A DNA stretch of 64,000 bases from an uncultured Acetatifactor sp. (GCF_910585425.1 NZ_CAJUCP010000004.1:53196-117195); one strand, 5' to 3'; counted from the first letter of the stretch, positions 15,219-23,981 are shown. The notes: generated by a model from the sequence alone, not told the origin. Translations and numbers: made by a program.

Positions 15219-15596
15219 TTATGACTGTATTTTGGATAGAAGGGCCTCCTGTAACACCCGGGAAAAGTTTACTCCCATGGAAACGGCCCGGTCATTCAGC
15301 CATGATGGTATGGTCAGAGTCTTTTTCACCGCCTTTGTATCTTTATATTGGTCGATGTCACAGGACACGAGAGAGGAAAAGCCATCTTCCACAGAAATGG
15401 AAGAGATATCGGAGGGAGAAGGGAGCGCTTTTCCCTGTTCCAAAAGGGTGAGAAGATAAGCAGCCAGGGCTTCCTGTGCTGTTTCCAGGGTTTCATTGAT
15501 AGAACTGCCATAAGTATGGCAACCCTCCAAATCAGGAAACTCGACCCAGTACATGTCCTCTTCTTTGTGGAAGATAGCGGGATACACAAACAGCAT
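15219..15596 (-). CDS. hicB: HicB-family antitoxin (orphan)
   Basis: A 125-residue HicB protein. The N-terminal partial RNase-H fold is clear (FVYPAIFHKEEDMYWVEFPDLEGCHTYG), and the C-terminus (TLTIPSWLNDRAVSMGVNFS) is a ribbon-helix-helix DNA-binding domain. It would normally bind HicA and repress its own promoter. The ATG at 15596 lies six bases from GGAGGT; an ATG at 15602 is too close. The adjacent hicA is only a 26-codon remnant, so this is an antitoxin without its toxin. Confidence 0.88.
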   Translation of the reverse strand: MLFVYPAIFHKEEDMYWVEFPDLEGCHTYGSSINETLETAQEALAAYLLTLLEQGKALPSPSDISSISVEDGFSSLVSCDIDQYKDTKAVKKTLTIPSWLNDRAVSMGVNFSRVLQEALLSKIQS

Positions 15597-15598
15597 AG

Positions 15599-15679
15599 TC
15601 ATACCTCCTGACTGCCGCAGATTCTGATTACATGCCATCCGTTTTTCTTCAAAAGCTTCAGCAGGTCTTTGTCTTTCAA
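15599..15679 (-). pseudogene. hicA: hicA toxin remnant
   Basis: A TTG start with GGAGGCGG upstream gives KDKDLLKLLKKNGWHVIRI followed by CGSQEV and a TGA stop overlapping the hicB start region. This is the first helix and strand of HicA, which is usually about 60-80 residues; the sequence stops where the catalytic GSHH histidine should appear. An internal deletion joining hicA to hicB explains this. Confidence 0.75.
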
Positions 15680-15700
15680 TTTCCGCCTCCTTACTGGAAT

Positions 15701-15728
15701 AGTGTAACACGTGTGACACGTGTCGTCA
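15701..15728 (-). promoter_or_regulatory. hicAB promoter with operator filling the spacer
   Basis: On the minus strand TTGACG, a spacer of exactly 17 bases, and TACACT. The spacer is two ACACGTGT palindromes separated by one base (15707-15714 and 15716-15723). A ribbon-helix-helix protein such as HicB typically binds such tandem palindromes, giving autorepression. Confidence 0.75.
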
Positions 15729-15866
15729 AGAAAAACCTGGATGATACAAAATTTTAGATTATCATGGAAAAAGCTGATAAAATCCTGTAACACAAGAAAT
15801 AAGGAAACACAAATGGTGTATAATACGGTAAAAATCTGTGGATTTCATACAAAGGAGAAGAGGAAT

Positions 15867-16814
15867 ATGGCACACAGGCTTACCGAGGAGACGATTGCCG
15901 GATATCAGGGATACATGGCGGGAGAGGAGTACGCCCCTGACACGATAAAGAAATACCTGCGGGACATCCGCGCCTTTGCCGCATGGGCCTCCGGCCAGGA
16001 GCCCCGCCCCCTGGCCGGAGGCGCCGGGCATTCTTTCCGCGAAGCCGCGGCTGGGGACAGCAAAGAAGCCAGCGGCGCAGACGGGAATGCAAGGGAGGGG
16101 ATTGCGGTGGACAGGGAAGCGGCAGTAGGCTGGAAAGCCCATCTGGTGGCGGAAGGCTACGCCCCTGTCAGCGTCAACGCCATGCTTTCGTCCCTGAACA
16201 GCCTCTTCCGCTTCCTGGGCTGGGAGGAGTGCAGGGTCCGCTTCCTGAAGATTCAGCGCAGGACCTTCCGGGATCGGGACAGGGAGCTGAGCCGGACAGA
16301 ATACGGGCGCCTCCTGGACACCGCCAGACAGTCGGGGAACACCCGCCTGGCGCTTCTGCTGGAGACAGTCTGCGCCACCGGCATCCGGGTGTCCGAGGTG
16401 AAATACATCACCGTGGAAGCCCTCGGCCGGAAGCGGACGGACATCTCCCTGAAAGGGAAAGTGCGCACCATCCTCATCCCGGGGAAGCTGTGCAAGAAGC
16501 TCAGGGACTATGCCAGAAAACAGGGCATCACAGCGGGCGAGATCTTCATCACCAGGAATGGGAAGGGCATGTCCAGGCGGCAGATCTGGCAGGAGATGAA
16601 GCGCCTGTGTGAAAAGGCGGGCGTGAGCCCGTCAAAGGTCTTTCCCCACAACCTGCGCCATCTCTTCGCCAGGGTCTTCTACAAAGCCTGCCGGGACATC
16701 GTGAAGCTGGCGGATGTCCTGGGCCACAGCAGCATAGAGACCACGCGGATATATCTGATTACAACAGGGGAAACACATGCCCGCCGGATGGAACGGCTGG
16801 GGCTGATCAGCTGA
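15867..16814 (+). CDS. Tyrosine recombinase (XerC/XerD-like integrase)
   Basis: A 315-residue site-specific recombinase. Catalytic residues are visible: first Arg in ATGIRVSEVKYI, HNLRHLFARVF (HxxR), HSSIETTRIY with the nucleophilic Tyr. The N-terminal SAM-like core-binding domain is interrupted by a roughly 40-residue Gly/Ala/Glu-rich insertion (residues about 45-85). No phage or conjugative genes are nearby. A TATAAT at 15819-15824 could be its -10 box. AAAGGAGAAGAGG precedes the ATG at 15867; an extended frame from 15720 is unlikely. Confidence 0.88.
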   Translation: MAHRLTEETIAGYQGYMAGEEYAPDTIKKYLRDIRAFAAWASGQEPRPLAGGAGHSFREAAAGDSKEASGADGNAREGIAVDREAAVGWKAHLVAEGYAPVSVNAMLSSLNSLFRFLGWEECRVRFLKIQRRTFRDRDRELSRTEYGRLLDTARQSGNTRLALLLETVCATGIRVSEVKYITVEALGRKRTDISLKGKVRTILIPGKLCKKLRDYARKQGITAGEIFITRNGKGMSRRQIWQEMKRLCEKAGVSPSKVFPHNLRHLFARVFYKACRDIVKLADVLGHSSIETTRIYLITTGETHARRMERLGLIS

Positions 16815-16817
16815 ACA

Positions 16818-17163
16818 GGGACAGAATCGCCATTTCGTGACTATGACCGATTACGATATGACAGTCTTCCTACTGCCACATGTTCAGTATAGCACGGCAA
16901 TGGGCGTTTTTCAAGTATATTTTATGACCTGAGCTCTGAAAAAGTGACGAAAATGACAGCATGGTTTTAGGATAACGGCACAGAAAAAAGACATCAAAAA
17001 ATTATTTTTGACGTTTTTTTCCTGCGGGCTCCGAACCGAAAGATTCAAAGGATGCGTTGGCTGGCGCATCCTTTTTTCATGTGCAGAAAAGAAGCCCGTT
17101 CGCTGTATTTTGGCTTTCAGGGCCTTTTTTGCGGTGAGGGACGGGACAAAATGGCGATTTCGT
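16818..17163. repeat. Flanking repeat pair next to the recombinase (att-like)
   Basis: The sites 16818-16838 and 17143-17163 match at 18 of 21 bases as direct repeats (GGGACA.AAT....ATTTCGT), and their core (AATCGCCATTT) also matches as an inverted repeat. They enclose 325 bases with no gene. Such a pair just after a tyrosine recombinase could be recombination sites. The stretch 16815-17300 otherwise contains only hairpins, including a terminator at 17050. Confidence 0.4.
17050..17077 (+). terminator. Intrinsic terminator
   Basis: Stem GGATGCG/CGCATCC followed by TTTTTT. It probably ends the recombinase transcript and insulates the riboswitch-controlled gene downstream. Confidence 0.7.
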
Positions 17164-17303
17164 TGATTGCTCTCAGGGGATGGGGGAAGATTGGAGGGGG
17201 ACATACATGAGGAGGCTTGTTTTGCCGGGGGCTGCTCCGCCAGGCCAGTCTGCCCTGCGGCCACGGCCATCGCGGGCGGCAGGGCGGAACGGGAGGCGAT
17301 GGG

Positions 17304-17455
17304 GAGCGGACAAACCGCCGGAAACGGCGGGACGCAAAGCCACAGGGACTAAGGCGTTCCTATCAGATGCGGCAGCTTCGGCAGCCCTGCCTTACCGGCA
17401 GGAACCTGCGCCGGTGGCGTCTGACGGAATCTGCTATGTCAGCCTGGCCGCTAAT
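17304..17455 (+). promoter_or_regulatory. c-di-GMP-I riboswitch, aptamer 1
   Basis: Matches the GEMM-I (c-di-GMP-I) core: CAAACC, a GAAA tetraloop helix, GGGACGCAAAGC tetraloop receptor, then CTAAGG. The P3 arm is extended: CAGATGC (17364-17370) pairs with GCGTCTG (17417-17423) around a large insert. The 3' side is GTCAGCCTGGCCGC. It is the first of three aptamers before the surface-protein gene. Confidence 0.85.
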
Positions 17456-17458
17456 TAT

Positions 17459-17556
17459 AAAAGGCAAACCGCTGGAAACGGCGGGACGCAAAACAAGGGG
17501 CCTAAAGCACAAACAGACTATGAACTTGTCTGCGCGCCACGGCAGCCCGGCTACTG
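17459..17556 (+). promoter_or_regulatory. c-di-GMP-I riboswitch, aptamer 2
   Basis: Core GGCAAACC, GCTG-GAAA-CGGC, GGGACGCAAAAC, GGGGCCTAAA, and 3' segment ACGGCAGCCCGGCTAC. The receptor reads AAAAC instead of AAAGC, a small deviation from consensus. It starts only a few bases after aptamer 1 ends. Confidence 0.85.
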
Positions 17557-17563
17557 ATTATAA

Positions 17564-17660
17564 TTAGCAAACCGTTAGAAATGGCGGGACGCAAAGCTAT
17601 GGGGGCTAAGGTGTTGGAAGTTTCGTTTCACAATGCTATGCCAGCCCGGCCGCCGGATAC
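17564..17660 (+). promoter_or_regulatory. c-di-GMP-I riboswitch, aptamer 3
   Basis: Core TTAGCAAACC, GAAA loop, GGGACGCAAAGC, GGGGGCTAAGG, and 3' segment GCCAGCCCGGCCGCC. Directly after it GGAT...ATCC (17655-17669) and a T-run (17679-17686) could form part of an expression platform, though the spacing is loose. It is 48 bases from the start codon. Confidence 0.85.
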
Positions 17661-17707
17661 TTTGCATCCGAAATAATTCTTTTTTTGGCAAAGAAAGGAA
17701 TGAGAAC

Positions 17708-20700
17708 ATGAGAGCTTTAAAAGGTTTAAAATGGCGTGCGTTTGCGATGCTCATGGCCATGGCAGTATGTTTTGGGATGCTGCCGATGACGGCGGATGCG
17801 GCATTGCTGACACATGAAGAATTCCGGATAACGGTTAATATGGCCTATAGTGACGGGACAATCATTGGCAGTACCTCAATTATATCGAACTGTCAGGATG
17901 GTACAGGACATGCAGGCTTTAACCATACGATGAATCCACAAGATATTATCCGGAAATCGGGTTATACGGGCTATAGTTCATGGAAAGTAACTAGAACCAC
18001 TAACTTTTATGATTCAGCCAGCACAACCAGAGCTACCTATAATATCACTGGCAGTGCACCCTATAAAGCAGATCAGGTATTTTGGCTGATTTATGACAAG
18101 CCGCCTGTATCTGGGGGAGATTCCGGTGGTTCAGGGGGTACTACGACTCCACCAACATCAATGGACTATAATCTGTGTTTTAGAAGCGGAACATCGGATC
18201 AGGTTTTTGGCATGCCAGGAACTGTAAGTGATAATAAAGCATATTCCAATGAGAAAATGAGAAATATGTTTATTCCTGCTTCTTATCGTCCTCAGAGATT
18301 GGGCTATACTTTCACAGGATGGAAGGTTACGGGTGGAGTGAATCTGCTGAATGACTCAAATCAGCTTAATTATGCACCAGGTGGAAATGTATATATGAAA
18401 CCTGGAACAGTAACTCTCACAGCTCAGTGGAAAGCCCAGTCATACATCTATTCCCTGACCTATGATGCCAATGGCGGAAAAGTCAATAGCCAAGACACTT
18501 ATACTGTGACGGTGGAGACCACGGACAGTAGTGCGAGCTTTAATTCTATTGAGCCAGAACGCGCTGGCTACAAATTCCTGTATTGGGAAAAACCAAATGG
18601 TTATGGGAAGGTAGACTGGCCGTATGTATTGAGGAACAATGGGAACTTTTCCAGCGTCAGCGGTATTGTAGTTGCGAAATGGGAAAAACTTCCTGAGGTA
18701 CAGGAAGACGCTACAGTGATTTATCTACCGGGTACTGGCGGGACCGGATATAAACAAGAGTCAGTTATGGGGGGGCAGAGTTATACTGTTCTGTCATCAA
18801 AAAGTGCGGGCATCACCGGGCCATCTGGAAAGGTGTTTTCGCATTGGGAGCATAGCAGAGGGAACGATATGTATTTTCCTGGTGACAGGATTACACCGGC
18901 GGATAAGAGCGTATGGATTTTCACGGCGGTGTGGAAAGATGAAGTTTCCGGAAATGTTCCGTATACAGTGCAGTGGTTTGATGAGAATGGTTCAGTATTT
19001 AAGTCCGAGACAAGATATGGAAAAGCAGGAGAGCCTGTCGCTGTCACAGAAAAAGACAGAGAAGCAGCGGGGTATGAGTTTGATTCTGCAAACAAAGACA
19101 ATCTGGAAAGCGCAATACTGACAGTTAATGGCACAATCCTGAAGCTGCATTTTCGGAAACTCGCTATGCCAAACTTGACCATTTCCAAAAATGTTGATAA
19201 GCATACTGCCGATGTAGGAGAAATATTGACCTATACCATTACAGTAAAAAACACAGGTGGCAGCAAAGCTACAGACGTGGTGGTGACGGATGTTCTGCCG
19301 AGTAATGTAAAGTATGACAGTGCGATTGACGAGAACCTGGACACAAGCTATGACAAAAGCAAGCACACTGTAACCTGGTCGAAATTTGACTTAGATTCCG
19401 GTGCTGAGAAGACCCTGATCCTCAAAGTCAAAGCCGGAAGCGCCGGTAAAGCCGAGAACACAGCAATCGCCACATGCAAAGAAACCGCAGAGCCTGAGAC
19501 CAGCCAACCGGCCGAAACCGACATCAATTATAAGATTACGGTCGAAAAAAAGATGGGCGAAACCCAGGTGGACGAGGAGAACGGCACAGCGGTGGTTCCC
19601 TATACCGTCACGGTGATGAACACCAGCGGCGCGGATCTCTATGGCCTGGACATCATCGATGCCCTGACCACAACAGTGAAGTCCGGTACGGCAGACATGC
19701 GTCTGGTGCCCGACAGCCTGACTGTGGACGGGACAGCCGTGGCAGGATTTGAGGCAATGTCCGGGAGTGTGAAGCCCGGCAAGGAATCCCGCACCTGGAA
19801 GGTCATTGACAGGAGCGCCGCATTCAGCCAGGGCAGCCAGGCCGTCCTGAAGTATCACCTGGAAATCGTGAATACAGGCGAGGAGGAGCTGCAGGTCGAT
19901 CTGGAGAACACTGCAACAGGAGGCACCTGGAAGACTCCGGGAGCGCCGGCGAAAGCGAGGGTCCATGGGGCAGCGGCGGCAAATGGCGGTGATTATGACA
20001 TTACCGATTCAGCCAGCGCCAGCGGCAACATAGGCACTGCCAGCGGCAGCGTCACGATCCCTACCGCATACAGGACCATCACCTACAATGACGGCGTGGA
20101 CGATGCGGAGATTTTTGCGGATCAGGTGTACAAAGCAAAGAAAGGGGACGCTACGCCGCAGTTTGATGGAACACCTGTTCGGCCTGGATATATCTTTGTC
20201 GGCTGGGAGCCTGTAGTTGCCGAAAAAGTGACCACAGACGCAACCTATAAGGCGGAGTGGGCACCGGAAGCCAGGACCATCACAGCCACCTGGAAGAACG
20301 GGGAGACCGGTGAGACGATTCAGGGCCCCAGGGAATACCCTGAGGGAACGGCCATAGATGAAATCCGTAAGGCCGACCCCGAAGCGCCCGCAGCCTCGGA
20401 AGGAAAGGAATTCGACAAGTGGGTAGTCGAGACGGACGATGACGGCAACGTCACCATCACGGCCACCTACAAGGACAGGGAGCCCCAGAAGCCGGAGACC
20501 ATCACCGTGACCTGGAAGAACGGGGAGACCGGTGAGACGATCAAGGAACTGAGGGACAAATACCCCAAGGGTACGCCTGCTGACGGCGTCAGCGCGGACG
20601 ATTACCCCGGAGCGCCGGAAGTGCCCGGAAAAGAGTTCAGGGAATGGACTTTGGAGACGGACGCCGATGGCAATATCATCATCACCGCCATCTACAGGGT

Positions 20701-22837
20701 GAAGGAGAATCCGGATCCCATTATTCCCGACCCCGGCACCCCGGCGCCCACCATGGACGACATCCGCAGCCTCATCGCGGTGATGGTCACCGATGCGGGA
20801 GCCACCGACCACGGCGCAGTGACCTACAGCGTGGAACACAGCAGCGTCACGATCGGCAATGTGTCCGACAATGGCGACGGGACATACACCTGTGATGTCA
20901 CCATAAGCCCTGAATGGTATGTAAGCAGCTACAATGCGGGCCATGGCCTGCATACCCACGCGAACCGGCCGGAGACGGTCACGCTTGTATACAGCGCGCC
21001 CGCTGACGGGGAAGCGGAGGAGACAGCGGCTGAAGGACAGGAGGCGGACGGAGCGGAAGAGACTGCTCCCACAGCCGAAAGCAGCGAGGAGACAGCCGAT
21101 GACACGGCATCTCCCGATGGGCCCTCCGGGACGGAGCCCGAAACGGAATCCGAGAGCAATGAGACGGAGGCAGGAACAAACGAAGACGAATCTGTAGACA
21201 AAACTGCAGAAGATACAGCTGATGATGACGGGGAAGCAGCCGATCCTCAGGAGACAGACGCTGCGAAGGAAGCAGCCGGGACAGATGTGGCAGAACCTGA
21301 TGCAGAGCCTGAAGAGGAAGCTTCCAGGGATGGCGGAGAAGAGCCTGAGAGGGAAGAGCCTGAAGCGGAAGAGCCTGACGAGGAAGCGCCTGACAAGGAA
21401 GGCACTGACGGGGCAGCAGCACAGACATCTGATGCAGAAGAGGAACCTGCGGAGGAAGCAGCCAGCGCAGACGGAGAAGCGTCCGATGACGACGGGGAAG
21501 CCATGGAGGAAAAGGCAGAAGCAGACGGCGAGCCGTCTGACGTGAAGCAGGATGAAACCGTGGCAGCACTGGATACGGACGGAGAGACATCTGACACAGA
21601 GACGGCAGTCTCCGGCGTCCAAAGCCAGGATGCAGAGGAGAGCGGAATCGTGGAGCTGGCCGAGGAGGCAGATGGCGGAAAGTGGACATTGGCAGATGCG
21701 GCGGACAGCGTAGTGACATTCATCGTGAACTGCGCCGCCACTGAGGAGCCGGGCCCTACGGAGCCGACAGAGCCGAGCGAGCCGACGAATCCGACAGACC
21801 CGACGGAGCCGAGCGAGCCGGAGAACCCGACAGACCCGACAGAGCCGAGCGAGCCGGAGAATCCGACAGACCCGACAGACCCAAGCGAGCCGGAGAATCC
21901 GACAGACCCTACGGAGCCGAGCGAGCCGACGAATCCGACAGAGCCGACAGACCCTGCGGAGCCAAGCGAGCCGACGAATCCGACAGACCCTGCGGAGCCA
22001 AGCGAACCGGAGAATCCGACAGACCCGACAGAGCCGAGCGAGCCCACGAATCCGGTAGGCCCGACAGAGCCGAGCGAGCCGACAGAGCCCACCAATCCAA
22101 CGATTCCGGGGAATCCGATACGCCCCACGGAACCGGCGGGCCCTAGCAATCCGACGGCTCCCACGAACCCCACAACTCCGGCACAGCCAGGCGACACACC
22201 CACAGCCATAGACCCGACGCCAGCCGTACCCGTAGCGCCCGCACCTGCAGTACCTGTAGCAGCGGCCCCGGCCATAACACCGGTAGCGCCCACAGTGCCC
22301 GCAGAGCAGGCGCCGGAGGATGAGCAGGAAGAGGCGGAGATAGGCGATGACGATGCGCCGCTGGCAGCGCCCGAAGAGGCGGAAGGAACGGACGCGCCGG
22401 AAGGGGAGGAGCCTACAGTCATCGACGATGACGACACGCCGTTGGCGGCAATGGGAGAAGGCGCCGGCCGAAGCTGGGCCCTCCTGAACCTGATACTGAC
22501 CATCCTGACCGCGCTCATCAGCCTGCTGATGCTGACCTTCTATTTTTACGGAAAGCGCAGGCAGGGCGAGGACGAGGAAAGACAGTACATGCACAGCGCA
22601 CAGGACGGGGAAGAAGAGGAGCTGAAGAGGAAAGGCCTTGTAAGGCTGCTCAGTATCCTTCCCGCCGTGCTGGCGCTCATCACCTTCATACTGACGGAGG
22701 ACATGCGCAATCCCATGATTTTCGTAGATAAATGGACATTGCTGATGCTCCTGTACGCCGTGGTGAACGCAGCGCTGGCGATTCTCTCCATCAAAAAGCG
22801 GGAAGAAATGGAAGAAGAGCATTCCGTGAACAGGTAA
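17708..22837 (+). CDS. Giant c-di-GMP-controlled surface protein
   Basis: A 1709-residue exported protein. Order: signal peptide (residues 1-31, ending MTADA); InlB-type beta repeats (about 155-320, e.g. YTFTGWKVTGG, YDANGGKV); two DUF11-like adhesin domains (about 486-740; TYTITVKNTGGSKATDVVVTDVLP is split over two strands); another repeat near 785-850; twin TWKNGETGETI modules (857-1010); an acidic Glu/Asp/Ala stalk (1098-1330); Pro-rich PTEPSEP/NPTDP repeats (1347-1470); three hydrophobic helices at the C-terminus (from 1590). No LPxTG motif, so it is anchored by membrane helices. The first 1.7 kb is visibly richer in A/T than the rest, suggesting a mosaic. ATG 17708 follows AAAGGAA. Confidence 0.85.
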   Translation: MRALKGLKWRAFAMLMAMAVCFGMLPMTADAALLTHEEFRITVNMAYSDGTIIGSTSIISNCQDGTGHAGFNHTMNPQDIIRKSGYTGYSSWKVTRTTNFYDSASTTRATYNITGSAPYKADQVFWLIYDKPPVSGGDSGGSGGTTTPPTSMDYNLCFRSGTSDQVFGMPGTVSDNKAYSNEKMRNMFIPASYRPQRLGYTFTGWKVTGGVNLLNDSNQLNYAPGGNVYMKPGTVTLTAQWKAQSYIYSLTYDANGGKVNSQDTYTVTVETTDSSASFNSIEPERAGYKFLYWEKPNGYGKVDWPYVLRNNGNFSSVSGIVVAKWEKLPEVQEDATVIYLPGTGGTGYKQESVMGGQSYTVLSSKSAGITGPSGKVFSHWEHSRGNDMYFPGDRITPADKSVWIFTAVWKDEVSGNVPYTVQWFDENGSVFKSETRYGKAGEPVAVTEKDREAAGYEFDSANKDNLESAILTVNGTILKLHFRKLAMPNLTISKNVDKHTADVGEILTYTITVKNTGGSKATDVVVTDVLPSNVKYDSAIDENLDTSYDKSKHTVTWSKFDLDSGAEKTLILKVKAGSAGKAENTAIATCKETAEPETSQPAETDINYKITVEKKMGETQVDEENGTAVVPYTVTVMNTSGADLYGLDIIDALTTTVKSGTADMRLVPDSLTVDGTAVAGFEAMSGSVKPGKESRTWKVIDRSAAFSQGSQAVLKYHLEIVNTGEEELQVDLENTATGGTWKTPGAPAKARVHGAAAANGGDYDITDSASASGNIGTASGSVTIPTAYRTITYNDGVDDAEIFADQVYKAKKGDATPQFDGTPVRPGYIFVGWEPVVAEKVTTDATYKAEWAPEARTITATWKNGETGETIQGPREYPEGTAIDEIRKADPEAPAASEGKEFDKWVVETDDDGNVTITATYKDREPQKPETITVTWKNGETGETIKELRDKYPKGTPADGVSADDYPGAPEVPGKEFREWTLETDADGNIIITAIYRVKENPDPIIPDPGTPAPTMDDIRSLIAVMVTDAGATDHGAVTYSVEHSSVTIGNVSDNGDGTYTCDVTISPEWYVSSYNAGHGLHTHANRPETVTLVYSAPADGEAEETAAEGQEADGAEETAPTAESSEETADDTASPDGPSGTEPETESESNETEAGTNEDESVDKTAEDTADDDGEAADPQETDAAKEAAGTDVAEPDAEPEEEASRDGGEEPEREEPEAEEPDEEAPDKEGTDGAAAQTSDAEEEPAEEAASADGEASDDDGEAMEEKAEADGEPSDVKQDETVAALDTDGETSDTETAVSGVQSQDAEESGIVELAEEADGGKWTLADAADSVVTFIVNCAATEEPGPTEPTEPSEPTNPTDPTEPSEPENPTDPTEPSEPENPTDPTDPSEPENPTDPTEPSEPTNPTEPTDPAEPSEPTNPTDPAEPSEPENPTDPTEPSEPTNPVGPTEPSEPTEPTNPTIPGNPIRPTEPAGPSNPTAPTNPTTPAQPGDTPTAIDPTPAVPVAPAPAVPVAAAPAITPVAPTVPAEQAPEDEQEEAEIGDDDAPLAAPEEAEGTDAPEGEEPTVIDDDDTPLAAMGEGAGRSWALLNLILTILTALISLLMLTFYFYGKRRQGEDEERQYMHSAQDGEEEELKRKGLVRLLSILPAVLALITFILTEDMRNPMIFVDKWTLLMLLYAVVNAALAILSIKKREEMEEEHSVNR
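21746..22120 (+). repeat. Pro-rich PSEP/NPTDP coding repeats
   Basis: About ten degenerate 36-base units encoding TDPTEPSEPENP-like 12-residue motifs inside the surface protein. It forms an extended, probably wall-spanning stalk; slippage here could vary its length. Confidence 0.85.
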
Positions 22838-22865
22838 GAGAGAACTGAGATTGATTAAGGAAGAC

Positions 22866-22892
22866 GGGGCCGCAGTCATATGCGGCCCCTTT
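22866..22892 (+). terminator. Hairpin terminator after the surface-protein gene
   Basis: GGGGCCGCA and TGCGGCCCC arms with a six-base loop, followed by a short TTT. The weak T-run may allow read-through into the AP2 genes. Confidence 0.55.
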
Positions 22893-22909
22893 CCATAAGG
22901 AGCAAGGAG

Positions 22910-23434
22910 ATGGACGAAGGCTTGGAAAGAAAGAAAAATCGTGACTGTGCCTGCCCGGCAGGATATGCGCCCATGGACTGGGCAGGGAAACAGTTCGGAA
23001 ACCTGACAGTGGCCTCCTATGACGGGAAACGGGGCGGAAAGCACTACTGGCGCTGTCTGTGCCGATGCGGGAGGGAGGCGGTGGTCTGCCAGTCCAATCT
23101 GAAAAGCGGCCACACCCGAAGCTGCGGCTGCCTGTCGGATCCCCGGGGCACCAGGCATTTCGTGGAGGGCACCTGCATAGAGAGCATCCGCAGCAGGAAG
23201 GTCTCCGCCAATAACAAAAGCGGCGTCCGGGGCGTATACCTCAACCGGAGACTGGGGCGCTGGACCGCGCAGATAACCTTCCAGGGCCACACCCGGTATC
23301 TGGGAAGCTTCGAGAGCCTGGAGGAGGCGGCGCAGGCGAGAGAGGAGGCCGAGAAGCTCTTTGACGACTTCCTGGCACATTCTCTATATCATGAAAAAAA
23401 CATACAGAATCCTGTAAGAGAAGAGAGTCGTTAA
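22910..23434 (+). CDS. AP2-domain protein with N-terminal Cys-rich module, copy 1
   Basis: A 174-residue protein. Residues 25-75 hold a Cys-rich zinc-ribbon-like module (YWRCLCRCGREAVV ... TRSCGCL); residues 100-155 an AP2/ERF-type DNA-binding domain (SGVRGVYLNRRLGRWTAQI, HTRYLGSFESLEEA). This architecture is common in phage- and mobile-element-associated proteins, often beside HNH nucleases; no HNH motif is present here. It may bind DNA as a regulator. ATG 22910 has AGGAG seven bases upstream. Paralogue at 23526. Confidence 0.8.
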   Translation: MDEGLERKKNRDCACPAGYAPMDWAGKQFGNLTVASYDGKRGGKHYWRCLCRCGREAVVCQSNLKSGHTRSCGCLSDPRGTRHFVEGTCIESIRSRKVSANNKSGVRGVYLNRRLGRWTAQITFQGHTRYLGSFESLEEAAQAREEAEKLFDDFLAHSLYHEKNIQNPVREESR

Positions 23435-23525
23435 GACAAATGGGTGTATAATAGAGGAAAACAGCACAGGCTTACCGAAGAGGGGAAACGATACTTAAAA
23501 ATTTGGGGATAGGAAGGCAAGCCGG

Positions 23526-23981
23526 ATGAACAGAGCAGAGCAGGATAGCAGGGGACGCAAGGACTGGGTGGGAAAACAGTTCGGCAATCTGACAGTGGCC
23601 GCCTATGACGGGAGGCGGGGCGGGAAGCATTACTGGCGCTGCCTGTGCAAATGCGGGAAAGAGGCGATTGTCTGCCAGTCCAACCTGAAAAGCAGCCACA
23701 CCCGAAGCTGCGGCTGCCTGTCGGATCCACGCAATACCAGGCATTTCGTGGAGGGCACCTGCATAGAGAGCATCCGCAGCAGAAAAGTCTCCGCCAGCAA
23801 CAAAAGCGGCGTCCGGGGCGTGTACTTCAACCAAAGGTCCGGGCGCTGGATTGCGCAGATAACCTTCCAGGGCCATACCCGGTATCTGGGAAGCTTCGAA
23901 AGCCTGGAGGAGGCGGCGCAGGTGCGGAAGAAGGCAGAAGCGATTTTTGACGACTTCCTGGAGAGGACGAGATACAAGTAA
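23526..23981 (+). CDS. AP2-domain protein with N-terminal Cys-rich module, copy 2
   Basis: A 151-residue paralogue of the preceding gene with the same Cys-rich module (YWRCLCKCGKEAIV, TRSCGCL) and AP2 domain (SGVRGVYFNQRSGRW, HTRYLGSFESLEEA). Identity is high even at the nucleotide level (for example around 23730-23900), so the pair comes from a recent tandem duplication. It lacks the longer N- and C-terminal tails of copy 1. Confidence 0.8.
   Translation: MNRAEQDSRGRKDWVGKQFGNLTVAAYDGRRGGKHYWRCLCKCGKEAIVCQSNLKSSHTRSCGCLSDPRNTRHFVEGTCIESIRSRKVSASNKSGVRGVYFNQRSGRWIAQITFQGHTRYLGSFESLEEAAQVRKKAEAIFDDFLERTRYK

Noticed and set aside
15867..16814. Prophage or integrative element around the recombinase
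   Set aside because: No phage structural, replication or conjugation genes lie nearby; only the short repeats at 16818 and 17143 suggest recombination.
21746..22120. Possible CRISPR array or direct-repeat array
   Set aside because: The 36-base periodicity is in frame and encodes Pro-rich PSEP motifs; there are no unique spacers.
20009..23380. 1123-codon open frame on the minus strand opposite the surface-protein gene
   Set aside because: It is a shadow of a GC-rich, repetitive coding region; the plus-strand gene has a signal peptide, known domains and a ribosome binding site.
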